A DNA stretch of 64,000 nucleotides from Atopostipes sp963558565 (GTDB lineage: Bacteria; Bacillota; Bacilli; Lactobacillales; Carnobacteriaceae_A). The notes under the pieces are model-generated. The model searched no databases, was not told the DNA's origin, and saw nothing but the letters and a program-made list of their open reading frames with translations. The stretch spans positions 1-64,000 of the forward strand of contig CAUWGX010000006.1 of NCBI GenBank assembly GCA_963558565.1, given 5' to 3'. The position numbers and the translations under genes were made by a program. Shown here piece by piece: positions 51,508-61,100 of the stretch; position 1 is the stretch's first letter, and each line of letters opens with the position of its first letter.

Positions 51508-52155
51508 TTACTTTTTATCAAAAAATTTAAGCTGAATAAAAACCAAAGGAGATATTATATACAGTACCAAATACACAAATAGTAAAATAACACGACCTAA
51601 TGGTTTTTCAAGGATTGCATCAATAATAGGGGCCATCTCTTTTAACGTATATGAAAGCGCCCATACACATACTCCTAGATAAACCGTTACAAAAATACTT
51701 AAAAAGTTCTCAAAAATAGGCCCTGGCCACGCTGCCTGAAACATGGCGAATGTAAGAAAAAATAGAAAACTACCAACAATAAAACCTGTCCGTAAAAATT
51801 CGAACTTTTTCTTTTGACTATTTTTCTTATTATTTCCTCTCTTTTCTTTATTCTTTGTATCAAAATACTTAAGATAAAAATAAATAATAGGAGCAACAAA
51901 ATAAGCCACAATACTCATCCCCTGAAAAATGGTAAAACCTACTTTTTCCATATCATGACCAAAACGGTCTAACTCTTTGAGAATATACGGAAAAGCCCAT
52001 GTACATAACAAAAGATAGAGTGTAACTACAATACTTAACCCACTTTCAAAAGGTTCACCTAACCAGTAGCCATGCACTAAGGCAAAAGAGAAAACCAATA
52101 ATATGAGACTCATGATCATACCTAAACTTGAAAATTCAAATCTTTTTTTATTCAT
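51508..52155 (-). CDS. Hypothetical membrane protein with internal tandem duplication
   Basis: A 215-residue protein in two homologous halves joined by a basic linker (KEKRGNNKKNSQKKK, near 100-115). Each half starts KKxFEF, has a Trp-rich extracellular turn, the matching pair LSIVVTLYLLLCTWAFPYIL and LSIFVTVYLGVCVWALSYTL, then LKE, and ends in YFYLKYFDTK or FIQLKFFDKK. Each half has about three membrane segments. The ATG at 52155 lies nine bases after AAAGGA. No family recognised. Confidence 0.65.
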   Translation of the reverse strand: MNKKRFEFSSLGMIMSLILLVFSFALVHGYWLGEPFESGLSIVVTLYLLLCTWAFPYILKELDRFGHDMEKVGFTIFQGMSIVAYFVAPIIYFYLKYFDTKNKEKRGNNKKNSQKKKFEFLRTGFIVGSFLFFLTFAMFQAAWPGPIFENFLSIFVTVYLGVCVWALSYTLKEMAPIIDAILEKPLGRVILLFVYLVLYIISPLVFIQLKFFDKK

Positions 52156-52279
52156 CCGCAACATTCCTTTATAAAAGGTTCCTATGACCCTGGCTGTTTC
52201 ATCTAATATTTCCTGTTCTCGTACTTGTATTTTATCTGAAAAATTTAAAAAATAAAAAGGGGCTCTTCTCTTTATTTAA

Positions 52280-52316
52280 AAATGCCTCTACTATTATGCT
52301 ATGAGTAGAGGCATTT
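52280..52316 (-). terminator. Terminator of galM
   Basis: AAATGCCTCTACT (52280-52292) pairs with AGTAGAGGCATTT (52304-52316); the minus-strand reading continues TTTTTAAAT. Confidence 0.85.
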
Positions 52317-52346
52317 GTTCTCTTTAATTATTTCAATAAACTTTTT

Positions 52347-53393
52347 CTATTCTATAGTAAACGTAAAGACTGTTTCTGAAGAAAATTCTTCGCCTGGTTC
52401 TAGCCAAATAGAACCAAAATTTTCTTGGTTCACAGCATCGGGCAAACGACAAGTTTCTAAAGTAATTCCACCATGGATAGGTAACGTCTCTTCGTTTGTT
52501 GTGGGCTGCATTTGTTCTTTATTATGAGAATAGACAACGAGAGCATCTGCATCTGTGTTCATTTTCAGGACACGTCCTGAATGCTTTTCCTTTAATACAG
52601 CATCAGGAATATCTTTTGTCTTCCTTAATACAAAGGGATGATCGAGACCTTTACGCTCAACGATTTGTTTCTCATCGCTTTTTAAGACCTCTTCTACATT
52701 CGTTAAAGTACGCAAATCAAAGGCGGTATTTTCTACAGATCTCAATTCACCAGTTGGTATATTTTCCTCATCAAGTACTGCAAAATAAGCACTATTGACT
52801 TGGATTTCGTGATTATAAATTGGCTCTTTGACCTGGCCGTTTAAATTAAAATAAACATGGTTTGTCGGATTAAATAAGGTTCGTTTATTTGTGGTTGCTT
52901 CGTAACGAATTTTTATTTCACCTTTTTCCGTCAAAGTATACGTCACGGTAATCGCTAAATCTCCTGGAAAGCCCCCTTCGCCGTCGGGACTGACTGTTTT
53001 TAATATCAAAGAGGTTTGCTCTTTACCTTCAGACGTTGTCACCTTCCAAACATGCTGATCAATTCCAGTATAGCCCCCATGTAACATGTTCGTGTTTTCA
53101 TTTTGATCTAAAACAATTTCAGTGCCCTCATCTAAATAACGAGCATTGGCAATCCGTCCTGAAACACGCCCAATGATGGCTCCATGGAAAGGTCTTTCAG
53201 CTACTATTTCCTCTAAAGAAGAGACATTCATCGTAATATCCTCTAAGGTGCCTTCTTTATCGGGTACCATTATTCTCGTAATAATCGCCCCATATGAAAT
53301 AACGGACAAAGACATTCCGACTGAATTGGTGATCGTGTATTCAAAAATCTCTTCGTGATTATAAACCCCGAATTTTTCTATTTGTAGTTGCAT
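52347..53393 (-). CDS. galM: Aldose 1-epimerase (galactose mutarotase)
   Basis: A 348-residue GalM that interconverts alpha and beta anomers of galactose and glucose. Substrate residues are in NENTNMLHGG near residue 80, the catalytic His in NPTNHVYFNL near 180 and the catalytic Glu in GGITLETCRL near 313. The ATG at 53393 is used, with GAGGA upstream. A terminator separates it from the UDP-glucose dehydrogenase gene, so it may be expressed independently; galE lies 3.7 kb away on the other strand. Confidence 0.92.
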   Translation of the reverse strand: MQLQIEKFGVYNHEEIFEYTITNSVGMSLSVISYGAIITRIMVPDKEGTLEDITMNVSSLEEIVAERPFHGAIIGRVSGRIANARYLDEGTEIVLDQNENTNMLHGGYTGIDQHVWKVTTSEGKEQTSLILKTVSPDGEGGFPGDLAITVTYTLTEKGEIKIRYEATTNKRTLFNPTNHVYFNLNGQVKEPIYNHEIQVNSAYFAVLDEENIPTGELRSVENTAFDLRTLTNVEEVLKSDEKQIVERKGLDHPFVLRKTKDIPDAVLKEKHSGRVLKMNTDADALVVYSHNKEQMQPTTNEETLPIHGGITLETCRLPDAVNQENFGSIWLEPGEEFSSETVFTFTIE

Positions 53394-53422
53394 GGACATT
53401 CCTCATTCCTTCTTTTTATTTT

Positions 53423-53458
53423 AAAAAACCAACCTCTTATTTTAGAGATTGGTTTTCA
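53423..53458 (-). terminator. Terminator after the UDP-glucose dehydrogenase gene
   Basis: AAAACCAACCTC pairs with GAGATTGGTTTT (53445-53456), one mismatch; T-rich on both sides. Confidence 0.75.
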
Positions 53459-53470
53459 TTTTAAAATGAT

Positions 53471-54643
53471 TTAATTTTCTTGATATAAATCCCTTGTATA
53501 GACTTTATCATAAACATCTTTTAGATCATCATTGCGACGGTTAGCAACAATCACATCACTGATCGCTTTAAATTCTTCTAAGTCTTTAATCACTCGTGAG
53601 TGATAGAATTCCTCTTCATCAAGAACCGGTTCAAAAACAACCACTTCGATCCCTTTTGCTTTAATTCGTTTCATAATACCTTGAATCGAAGACTGACGGA
53701 AGTTATCAGATCCTTCTTTCATTACTAAACGGTAAATACCAACGACTTTAGGATCTTTTGCGATCACTTGATCAGCAATAAAGTCTTTACGAGTACTATT
53801 GGAATCAACAATGGCTCGAATTAAATTATTGGGAACATCTTTATAGTTGGCTAGTAATTGTTTTGTATCTTTCGGTAGACAATAACCACCATATCCAAAT
53901 GAAGGATTATTGTAGTGATCGCCAATGCGAGGATCTAGTCCGACGCCTTCAACAATTGATTTAGTGTCTAAACCTCTAACTTCTGCATAAGTATCTAATT
54001 CATTGAAAAAAGAAACACGCATCGCTAAATAAGTATTCGCAAACAATTTAACGGCTTCTGCTTCAGTGGACTCCATAAATAAGACATCAACTTCCTCTGC
54101 TTCAGCGCCCTCTACCAGTAAATCAGCAAATCTGCGCGCACGTTTAGAATCTTCACCTAAGATAATACGGCTAGGGTATAAGTTGTCGTACAATGCTTTG
54201 CCTTCTCTCAGAAATTCAGGAGAGAAGATAATATTTTGTGTATTGTATTTTTCGCGAATAGCTTTCGTATACCCAACAGGCACGGTCGACTTTATAATCA
54301 TCGTTGCTTCTGGAGCATATTCGATCACATCTTCAATGACACTCTCTAAAGCATTGGTGTCAAAGTAGTTCGTTTCTTCATTATAATTTGTTGGAGCGGC
54401 GATGACAATATATTCCGGTTCATGACCATAAGCTTCTTGCTTATCTGATGTAGCTTGTAGATTTAATTCTTCTGTTTCAAAATATTCTTCCACTTCATAA
54501 TCTTGAATCGGTGAAATGCGCTCATTGATTAAGTCTACTTTTTCTTGAATAATTTCTAAAGCACGCACATCATTATTTTGTGCAAGTAAAACAGCATTTG
54601 CCAGACCTACATAACCCATGCCGACCACTGTAATATTCGCCAT
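53471..54643 (-). CDS. ugd: UDP-glucose 6-dehydrogenase
   Basis: A 390-residue NAD-dependent enzyme oxidising UDP-glucose to UDP-glucuronate, a precursor of acidic surface polysaccharides. The N-terminal Rossmann motif is GMGYVGLANAV (residues 7-17), STVPVGYT lies near 118, EFLREGKALYDNLYPSRII near 145 and the catalytic Cys is in FGYGGYCLPKDTKQL near 255. UDP-glucose is the best guess; ManNAc dehydrogenases share the fold. The LCP ligase and a glycosyltransferase gene are upstream on the same strand. Confidence 0.9.
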   Translation of the reverse strand: MANITVVGMGYVGLANAVLLAQNNDVRALEIIQEKVDLINERISPIQDYEVEEYFETEELNLQATSDKQEAYGHEPEYIVIAAPTNYNEETNYFDTNALESVIEDVIEYAPEATMIIKSTVPVGYTKAIREKYNTQNIIFSPEFLREGKALYDNLYPSRIILGEDSKRARRFADLLVEGAEAEEVDVLFMESTEAEAVKLFANTYLAMRVSFFNELDTYAEVRGLDTKSIVEGVGLDPRIGDHYNNPSFGYGGYCLPKDTKQLLANYKDVPNNLIRAIVDSNSTRKDFIADQVIAKDPKVVGIYRLVMKEGSDNFRQSSIQGIMKRIKAKGIEVVVFEPVLDEEEFYHSRVIKDLEEFKAISDVIVANRRNDDLKDVYDKVYTRDLYQEN

Positions 54644-54689
54644 TATTTTCTTCCCCTTTTTTATCCTTTATTGATCCTATTTCAATAAT

Positions 54690-55667
54690 TTACTCGTTAA
54701 TTTCAAGTTCACTTCGTAACTGCTGACTCACACTGTTGATTTCTTCATCTGGGATAATCTCGTAATAGACTCCACTCATCATCGTACCAGAGCCATTGAT
54801 TTGAACTTCTTCAATATTATTGATTGCATCTTGGTAATTCATGAAAACATTGACCATTTCATCAAAAACCATGTTGGTCATCACATTATCTTCCATTGTC
54901 TGGAGAACAGATTGATAATTTAAAATCGTATTGAAAGAGGCAATCTTATTTACAGTAGCCAGAACAACTTCACGCTGTCGCCCTTGTCTGGCATAGTCAC
55001 CATCATCTTTACGCATGCGCGAATATGCAAGTGCCATTGCTCCATCCATTTGCGTACGTTCTCCTTCTACAAAAGTATAACCACTTTGTGAAAAACTACT
55101 AGACGCGGTCAACGTAATACCACCTACAGCATCGACAATTTGTTGGATGCCTTGCATATTTACAGAAACATAATAATCAATCGGTATATCTAAAAAGTTT
55201 TGAACCGTATTAATGGCCATGGAAGGACCGCCAAAAGCATAAGCATGGTTCATTTTATCTTGTGTACCTCGTCCAACAATTTCTGCATAAGTATCTCTTG
55301 GAATACTAACTAATGTTGTTTGATCTGTATTCGGATTAACAGTCATCACCATCATCGTATCTGAGCGTCCTCTATCCACGCGCCCCATGTCGCCAGTATC
55401 AATGCCCATTAATAAAACAGAGAAAGGCTCCTCTCCGCTTAAATCAAGGTCCTTGTTTTCGCGACTCGCGTGCCTCATTGTTTCTTCCCCAGGGTCTGAG
55501 TGAATAGTACTTGTCGTTTCTCTTAATTCAAAATAACCATATGCAACGACGCCGACGATTGCTAATAATAAAATGAGGAAAAACCATAAACAACCTCGTC
55601 CTCGTTTTTTTCTTTTTTTATTGTGTTTTTGACTTCTTCTTGTCATTTCATTTGTATTATTTTCCAT
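54690..55667 (-). CDS. LCP (LytR-CpsA-Psr) family wall-polymer ligase
   Basis: A 325-residue membrane-anchored phosphotransferase that moves lipid-linked polymers such as teichoic acids or capsule onto peptidoglycan. A basic cytoplasmic tail (KKRKKRGRG) precedes one membrane helix (FFLILLLAIVGVVAYGYF); the LCP domain has VLLMGIDTGD, GRSDTMMVMTVNP, SIPRDTY and YARQGRQREVV, including the Arg and Asp residues that bind pyrophosphate-lipid. The ribosome binding site before the ATG at 55667 is weak; an in-frame TTG lies four codons upstream. Confidence 0.92.
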   Translation of the reverse strand: MENNTNEMTRRSQKHNKKRKKRGRGCLWFFLILLLAIVGVVAYGYFELRETTSTIHSDPGEETMRHASRENKDLDLSGEEPFSVLLMGIDTGDMGRVDRGRSDTMMVMTVNPNTDQTTLVSIPRDTYAEIVGRGTQDKMNHAYAFGGPSMAINTVQNFLDIPIDYYVSVNMQGIQQIVDAVGGITLTASSSFSQSGYTFVEGERTQMDGAMALAYSRMRKDDGDYARQGRQREVVLATVNKIASFNTILNYQSVLQTMEDNVMTNMVFDEMVNVFMNYQDAINNIEEVQINGSGTMMSGVYYEIIPDEEINSVSQQLRSELEINE

Positions 55668-55762
55668 ATTTTCTACCAACTTTTACTTGTGATATTTTTA
55701 ACTAGACTTACTATACAATAACTTATTAAAATATTCTATATAAAATTGTAACAAACTTAAAC

Positions 55763-55807
55763 AGAAAACACCACCTCATGATTAAAAAGAAATGAGCTGA
55801 TGTTTTC
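55763..55807 (-). terminator. Terminator of the glycosyltransferase gene
   Basis: GAAAACACCACCTCAT (55763-55778) pairs with ATGAGCTGATGTTTTC (55792-55807) with two mismatches; minus sense continues TGTTTAAG, so it is moderate. Confidence 0.6.
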
Positions 55808-55821
55808 TTCTCTTTAATAAC

Positions 55822-56880
55822 TTATAAACGAAAAAGTGTTCGAATGACATTTCTTATTTTTGAAGTTGTTTTTTGCGCACTCGTTTTGTGTGTAACAAGT
55901 TGAATCGCATTTTTTCCATTCCCATTTTGTAAAGTCGCCAAAAGAGCTTTCATATAAGGATTTTTTTCATTGGAAATTTTTAACTCTTTTAAATAAGATT
56001 GGACCTTTTCATTTTCCAGAATTTCATTCATTCTTGCTTCTTGTTGTTCAGGAGATAAACCAGTCTTTTGAGTGCTAATACTGAGCAATTCGACATAAAC
56101 AGCATGATAATATTCATGAACAATCAAGTCACGAAAAACCTCATCATATTTCCAATAACGAAGCAATGCCTCAAAATATTTAGCCAATTCAATATTTACT
56201 TTATATAAACTTTCTTGGTATTGGTGGTTTTCTTTTTTCTCAAAATTGGAACGATTACAATAAGAAGTGCGATTAAAGGCCACTCGATTGATTTCTTTAT
56301 AGACGGACAAATTAAAAAATGCCGCTTCTTTTAATGGTATTTTATGAAAAGTCATCCGATGTTTTTGCAAATAGTCTCGCCGATATAACTTATTGCATAA
56401 AAAATAAGGAAAAAAATGATGGAAATTGCGATAATGGTTTCTAAAAGACTCTTGACTCGATAAATGAGGGAGGTTTGGTAAATGTTGTTTTTTTCCTTCC
56501 AAACTTCTTACATCTCGCTCTGTAAAACCAAAAACAACTAATTCTGCATTTTTTTCTTCAGCAAGCTGAATATTGTCTGCAAACATTCTCTCATCGAAAG
56601 TATTTTTAGGATCTGCAAAATATACATAGCGTCCTGAAGCTTTAAATAAGCCTCTATTTCTTGCAATACCTAAACCCGTTCGTTTTTGATGAATCACTTC
56701 AACTAACAAAGGTTCTTTCTTCGCATACTCTTCACAAATTTGGGCAGATGTATCCGTTGAACCATCATTAATTAAAATAAGTTCTAAATCAAAAATTGTT
56801 TGTTTTAAAATGGATTGAATTGCGCGTTCTAATGTTTTCTCATTATTATAGACAGGCATAATAACCGATACGCTATACAT
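55822..56880 (-). CDS. Glycosyltransferase family 2 protein
   Basis: A 352-residue GT-A fold transferase. It begins SVIMPVYNNEKTLERAIQS, then LILINDGSTDTSAQICEEY near 35 and NRGLFKASGRYVYFADPKN near 75. The position that normally holds the metal-binding DxD or DSDD has ADPKN, with only the first Asp kept. The C-terminal 150 residues are basic and may carry membrane contacts. The family usually adds sugars to wall or capsule polymers; donor and acceptor are unknown. GGTGGGGTG lies before the ATG at 56880. Confidence 0.85.
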   Translation of the reverse strand: MYSVSVIMPVYNNEKTLERAIQSILKQTIFDLELILINDGSTDTSAQICEEYAKKEPLLVEVIHQKRTGLGIARNRGLFKASGRYVYFADPKNTFDERMFADNIQLAEEKNAELVVFGFTERDVRSLEGKKQHLPNLPHLSSQESFRNHYRNFHHFFPYFLCNKLYRRDYLQKHRMTFHKIPLKEAAFFNLSVYKEINRVAFNRTSYCNRSNFEKKENHQYQESLYKVNIELAKYFEALLRYWKYDEVFRDLIVHEYYHAVYVELLSISTQKTGLSPEQQEARMNEILENEKVQSYLKELKISNEKNPYMKALLATLQNGNGKNAIQLVTHKTSAQKTTSKIRNVIRTLFRL

Positions 56881-57076
56881 CTACACCCCACCCTTCTATT
56901 TCGTTCCTCTACTAATCCCATTATATCATACACTTATGAAGTTTTTTTGAATAGTTAAACTTATCTCTGTAAATTAATATTTGAAATAATTTTGTATTAT
57001 TTATTTTCGCATTATTATATTTTAGTTTCTCGTTTCTATGGTAAAATGAAGGTAATTAATTTTAAGGAGTGTTTAT

Positions 57077-58090
57077 ATGGCAATTCTTGTTACCGGTGGT
57101 GCTGGCTATATTGGTTCACACACCGTAGTAGAATTATTGAATCAGGATCATGAAGTAGTGATTGTTGATGATTTTTCAAATGCACACCCTACTGTATTAG
57201 ATCGAATCAAAGAATTAAGTGGAAAAACTTTCTCATTTTATGAGTTGAACTTATTAGATAAAGAAGGTTTAGAGAAAGTTTTCGAAGAAAATGATATTGA
57301 AGCGGTCATTCACTTTGCCGGCTTTAAAGCAGTGGGTGAATCTGTAGAAAAACCTTTAAAATATTATCATAATAATATCACAGGAACCCTTGTTTTACTG
57401 GAAGTTATGAAAACATTTGACGTGAAAAAAATCGTATTCAGCTCCAGTGCAACCGTTTATGGCATGAATAACAAAGCACCATTTACGGAAGACATGCCAA
57501 CTTCTGCGACCAACCCATATGGCCAAACAAAAGTCTTTATTGAACATATTTTAAGTGATTTAGTCGTATCAGATGAAGAATGGAGTGTCATCTTACTGCG
57601 TTATTTTAATCCCATTGGTGCTCACGAATCTGGGCGAATTGGCGAAGATCCAAACGATGTGCCAAACAACTTAATGCCTTACATCACCCAAGTAGCTGTC
57701 GGAAAATTAGATCAACTTTCTGTCTTTGGGGATGACTATGAAACCCATGACGGTACAGGCGTCCGAGATTATATCCATGTATTAGACCTCGCTCAAGGAC
57801 ATTTAAGCGCTCTCGATTATGCTTTGAAGCATTCAGGTGTTGAAGCAGTAAACTTAGGGACAGGCGAAGGCTATTCGGTTTTAGATGTTGTCCATGCTTT
57901 TGAAAATGCGAACGATGTTGAAATTCCTTATGAAATTGTGGAACGTCGACCGGGAGATATCGCTGTAGGCTATGCGGACGCTACTAAAGCGAAAGATTTA
58001 CTGGGTTGGGAAGCTGTTCATTCTTTAGAAGATATGTGTCGTACTTCTTGGAATTGGCAAAAAAACAATCCAAATGGTTATGAAGAATAA
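57077..58090 (+). CDS. galE: UDP-glucose 4-epimerase
   Basis: A 337-residue extended SDR that interconverts UDP-glucose and UDP-galactose. NAD site GGAGYIGSHTV (residues 7-17), catalytic Ser in FSSSATVYG near 124 and YxxxK in NPYGQTKVF near 150. AAGGAG lies before the ATG and a TAAAAT -10 box at 57042-57047. It is divergent from the glycosyltransferase gene and supplies precursors for both the Leloir pathway and wall polymers. Confidence 0.96.
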   Translation: MAILVTGGAGYIGSHTVVELLNQDHEVVIVDDFSNAHPTVLDRIKELSGKTFSFYELNLLDKEGLEKVFEENDIEAVIHFAGFKAVGESVEKPLKYYHNNITGTLVLLEVMKTFDVKKIVFSSSATVYGMNNKAPFTEDMPTSATNPYGQTKVFIEHILSDLVVSDEEWSVILLRYFNPIGAHESGRIGEDPNDVPNNLMPYITQVAVGKLDQLSVFGDDYETHDGTGVRDYIHVLDLAQGHLSALDYALKHSGVEAVNLGTGEGYSVLDVVHAFENANDVEIPYEIVERRPGDIAVGYADATKAKDLLGWEAVHSLEDMCRTSWNWQKNNPNGYEE

Positions 58091-58149
58091 GTTTTTCGTA
58101 TAGAGCAGCTTGGTAACAATACTAAGCTATTTTCTTCACCATAAAAAAT

Positions 58150-58204
58150 AAACCTCATTTCGATGCAGATCGTTTGCTTCTGCACTGAAATGAGGTCTTT
58201 TTTA
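58150..58204. terminator. Bidirectional terminator between galE and map
   Basis: ACCTCATTTC (58152-58161) pairs with GAAATGAGGT (58187-58196), with TGCAG/CTGCA inside; T-run on the plus side and A-run on the other. Confidence 0.85.
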
Positions 58205-58206
58205 TT

Positions 58207-58962
58207 TTATTGTCCTTCTTGTTTCGTTAAAATCTCAGGACCATCTTTTGTAATCGCAATGGTGTGTTCATATTGGCAGCTTAACCCACCATCTTGAGTA
58301 CGTGCTGTCCAACCATTATCATCCATGGTTGATTTCCAAGTACCCGTATTAATCATTGGTTCAATCGTAATCGTCATACCTTCTTTTAGGCGTTTCCCTT
58401 TCCCTGGGGTACCATAGTGAGGAACACTCGGTTCTTCATGCATCGTTGGTCCAATGCCATGGCCGACAAATTCACGAACAACGGAATAGCCTTTTGGTTC
58501 AACATATTCCTGAATTGCCGCGCCGATATCGCCGATTCGATTGCCGACTTGTGCTGCTTCAATTCCTTTATAAAGAGATTCTCGAGTCACTTCCATTAAA
58601 TCTTTGACTTCTTCTGATCCTTCGCCTACAACATAAGCCCAAGCAGAATCTGAATATGCGCCATCAAGTTCAATCACTGTATCGACTTTGACTAGATCAT
58701 TTTCTTTTAAAGGCTCTTCAGTAGGGAAACCATGACAAATTTCATCGTTTACACTCACACAAGTTGCATACTCATACCCTTGGTAACCAATTTGAGCGGC
58801 AACAGCCCCATTTTCTTCAATTTTATTTTCTACAAATTGATCGATTTCATGACCAGTCACTCCTGGTTTAATAAAATCTCTTAATTGTTCGTGGATCGAT
58901 GCAAGTAAAGCGCCAGATTTTTTCATCGCATCGATTTCTCTTCTTGACTTTCTTGTAATCAA
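58207..58962 (-). CDS. map: Type I methionine aminopeptidase
   Basis: A 251-residue enzyme that removes the initiator methionine. The metal ligands are the two Asp in VKVDTVIELDGAYSDSAW, His in FVGHGIGPTMHEEP and Glu in TIEPMI and QYEHTIAI. The start appears to be a TTG (58962) behind AAAGGAG with a long 11-base spacing, which gives the usual family N-terminus ITRKSRREIDAMKKSG. Monocistronic. Confidence 0.94.
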   Translation of the reverse strand: MITRKSRREIDAMKKSGALLASIHEQLRDFIKPGVTGHEIDQFVENKIEENGAVAAQIGYQGYEYATCVSVNDEICHGFPTEEPLKENDLVKVDTVIELDGAYSDSAWAYVVGEGSEEVKDLMEVTRESLYKGIEAAQVGNRIGDIGAAIQEYVEPKGYSVVREFVGHGIGPTMHEEPSVPHYGTPGKGKRLKEGMTITIEPMINTGTWKSTMDDNGWTARTQDGGLSCQYEHTIAITKDGPEILTKQEGQ

Positions 58963-59140
58963 AATATATTCGTCTCCTTTTAAAACTTAATCTAGTCAAT
59001 TATAACGTAAAAAAGTTTCAACAACAATAAAAACAAAGGATTTGAGAAAGCTCGAAATATTATTTGGCCCTAAATTGTTTCTAAAAGAGAATGTTTGTTA
59101 TACTTGTTTATAATTAAAGATTAGAAAGGACGAATTATCC

Positions 59141-59599
59141 ATGGCTCGTGTACTGCTTGTTTATGCTAGTCTCACTGGAAACACACGTGCAGGCGCTGAA
59201 ATTTTGGAGGAAGCTTTTACGGATTTAGGGGCTGAAATTGATTTAATGGAAAGCTATGCGGCGGATCCATTTGACTATGAAGATTATGATATTTGCATTG
59301 TCGGTACCTATACGTATGGAACAGATGCGGATTTACCTGATGAAATTGTTGACTTTTATGAAGAGCTCGAAGAAGTGGATTTAACCGATAAAGTGTATGG
59401 CGCATTTGGTTCAGGCGATGAATTCTATGTCGGTCAATATTGTTTATGTGTCGACTATTTTGAAGAACAATTTGAGAAAACAGGCGCTGTAAAAGGGGCA
59501 ACAGGTGTTAAATATAATTTAGATCCTCAAGAAGAAGCCGTTGCGGATTTACGAAACTTCGCCAAAGAATTAATTGAAAAGTATGAAAATATGGACTAG
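59141..59599 (+). CDS. Flavodoxin
   Basis: A 152-residue short-chain acidic electron carrier with FMN. The phosphate loop is SLTGNTRAG (residues 10-18) and the isoalloxazine loops are GTYTYGTDADLPDE near 55 and GSGDEFYVGQYC near 90. AGAAAGGACG precedes the ATG. The M29 aminopeptidase gene follows 54 bases later on the same strand. Its redox partners are not evident from the neighbourhood. Confidence 0.93.
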   Translation: MARVLLVYASLTGNTRAGAEILEEAFTDLGAEIDLMESYAADPFDYEDYDICIVGTYTYGTDADLPDEIVDFYEELEEVDLTDKVYGAFGSGDEFYVGQYCLCVDYFEEQFEKTGAVKGATGVKYNLDPQEEAVADLRNFAKELIEKYENMD

Positions 59600-59653
59600 C
59601 CTTTTTATATTGAGTAAAATGAATAACATAAAATAAACTGGAGGAATAAATAG

Positions 59654-60892
59654 ATGGTATTACCAAATTTCAAAGAAAATTTAAAAAAATATGCAGAACT
59701 ATTGGTTGCTACAGGAATTAATGTGTCTGAAGGACATACTGTGGTGTTATCGATTGATGTGGACCAAGCACCGCTTGCTCGTTTAATTTCTGAAGCCGCT
59801 TATGAACGTGGCGCTAAAAAAGTCATTGTGAATTGGGCAGATGATGCGTTAACTCGTATCGATTATACACACCAAGACCTAGAAACATTAAAAGATGTGC
59901 CAGAATATAAAATCGCTGAAATGAACTACATAATCGAAGAAGGTGCAAGCCGTATCAGTGTGCGTTCTTCTGACCCGGATGCTTTAGCTGGTTTAGACAG
60001 TGATAAAATCGCTGAAACACAAAAAGCTCGCGGCGCTGCTTTCCGACCGATGATGGATGCAACACAATCGAATAAATTAAGTTGGTTAGTTGCTTCAGCT
60101 GCTGGTGAAGAATGGGCAGCAAAAGTTTTCCCAGAATTAGAGACGACCGAAGAACAAGTAGACGCCCTTTGGAATGCTATTTTTGAGGCGGTTCATTTAT
60201 ATGAAGAAGATCCGATCGCTTACTGGACGGAGAAAGTAGATACTTTACAAGCAAAAGCGGATGAGCTCAATCAAGAAGCCTTTACCGCCTTACATTACAA
60301 AGCTCCGGGAACAGATTTAACTGTTGGCTTACCAAAAGGCCATCGCTGGGAAGGCGCAGGTTCGACAAATGCTCGTGGCGAATTATTTGTTGCTAACATG
60401 CCCACCGAAGAAGTTTTCTCTGCTCCAGATGCTAACCGTGTAGATGGGGTTGTTGTTTCTACAAAACCATTGAGTTACGCTGGTTCAATTATTGAAGGAA
60501 TGGAGTTCCACTTTGAAGATGGTAAAGTGACAAAAGTTACTGCCGAAAAAGGTGAAGAAGTTATTCAAAAATTAATCACTCAAGATGAAGGAGCTGCACG
60601 ATTAGGTGAAGTGGCTTTAGTCCCTGATGAATCACCGATCTCCCAATCTGGATTAACTTTCTTTAATACTTTATTTGATGAAAATGCTTCGAACCATTTA
60701 GCTTTAGGTTCAGCATATGCCTTCAGCTTACAAGGTGGCACAGAAATGTCCCGTGAAGAATTACGTGAAGCTGGTTTGAATGAATCAGATACACACGTTG
60801 ACTTCATGATTGGATCGGACCAAATGGATATCGATGGTATTCGCGAGGATGGTACCACGGTCCCTGTCTTCCGTAATGGAACTTGGGCATAA
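59654..60892 (+). CDS. M29 family metallo-aminopeptidase (AmpS/AmpT-like)
   Basis: A 412-residue cytosolic aminopeptidase of the thermophilic type, with broad specificity for peptide N-termini. Metal ligands of the family fall in MPTEEVFSAPDANRVDG near 253, GGTEMSREELREAGLN and THVDFMIGSDQMDIDG near 385. GGAGG precedes the ATG. It would contribute to peptide use; a strong terminator follows. Confidence 0.93.
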   Translation: MVLPNFKENLKKYAELLVATGINVSEGHTVVLSIDVDQAPLARLISEAAYERGAKKVIVNWADDALTRIDYTHQDLETLKDVPEYKIAEMNYIIEEGASRISVRSSDPDALAGLDSDKIAETQKARGAAFRPMMDATQSNKLSWLVASAAGEEWAAKVFPELETTEEQVDALWNAIFEAVHLYEEDPIAYWTEKVDTLQAKADELNQEAFTALHYKAPGTDLTVGLPKGHRWEGAGSTNARGELFVANMPTEEVFSAPDANRVDGVVVSTKPLSYAGSIIEGMEFHFEDGKVTKVTAEKGEEVIQKLITQDEGAARLGEVALVPDESPISQSGLTFFNTLFDENASNHLALGSAYAFSLQGGTEMSREELREAGLNESDTHVDFMIGSDQMDIDGIREDGTTVPVFRNGTWA

Positions 60893-60910
60893 GATTTTTT
60901 TGAATAAGAC

Positions 60911-60945
60911 AAAAAGCGTCTCCTTAATTGGTAGACGCTTTTTTT
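60911..60945 (+). terminator. Terminator after the aminopeptidase gene
   Basis: AAAAAGCGTCT (60911-60921) and AGACGCTTTTTTT (60933-60945). Confidence 0.92.
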
Positions 60946-61100
60946 ATTGTTTTCATTTTTTAAAATAATCCTTCGTTATCTTGTCGTTATCCATTAACAT
61001 TTCTTTTTTATTATTTTTTATATTTTCCAATGCATATTATTATTTTAATTCGTTCACTTTTGGTATTCTCAAAGTACATGAAATAGAAGGAGTGATAAAT

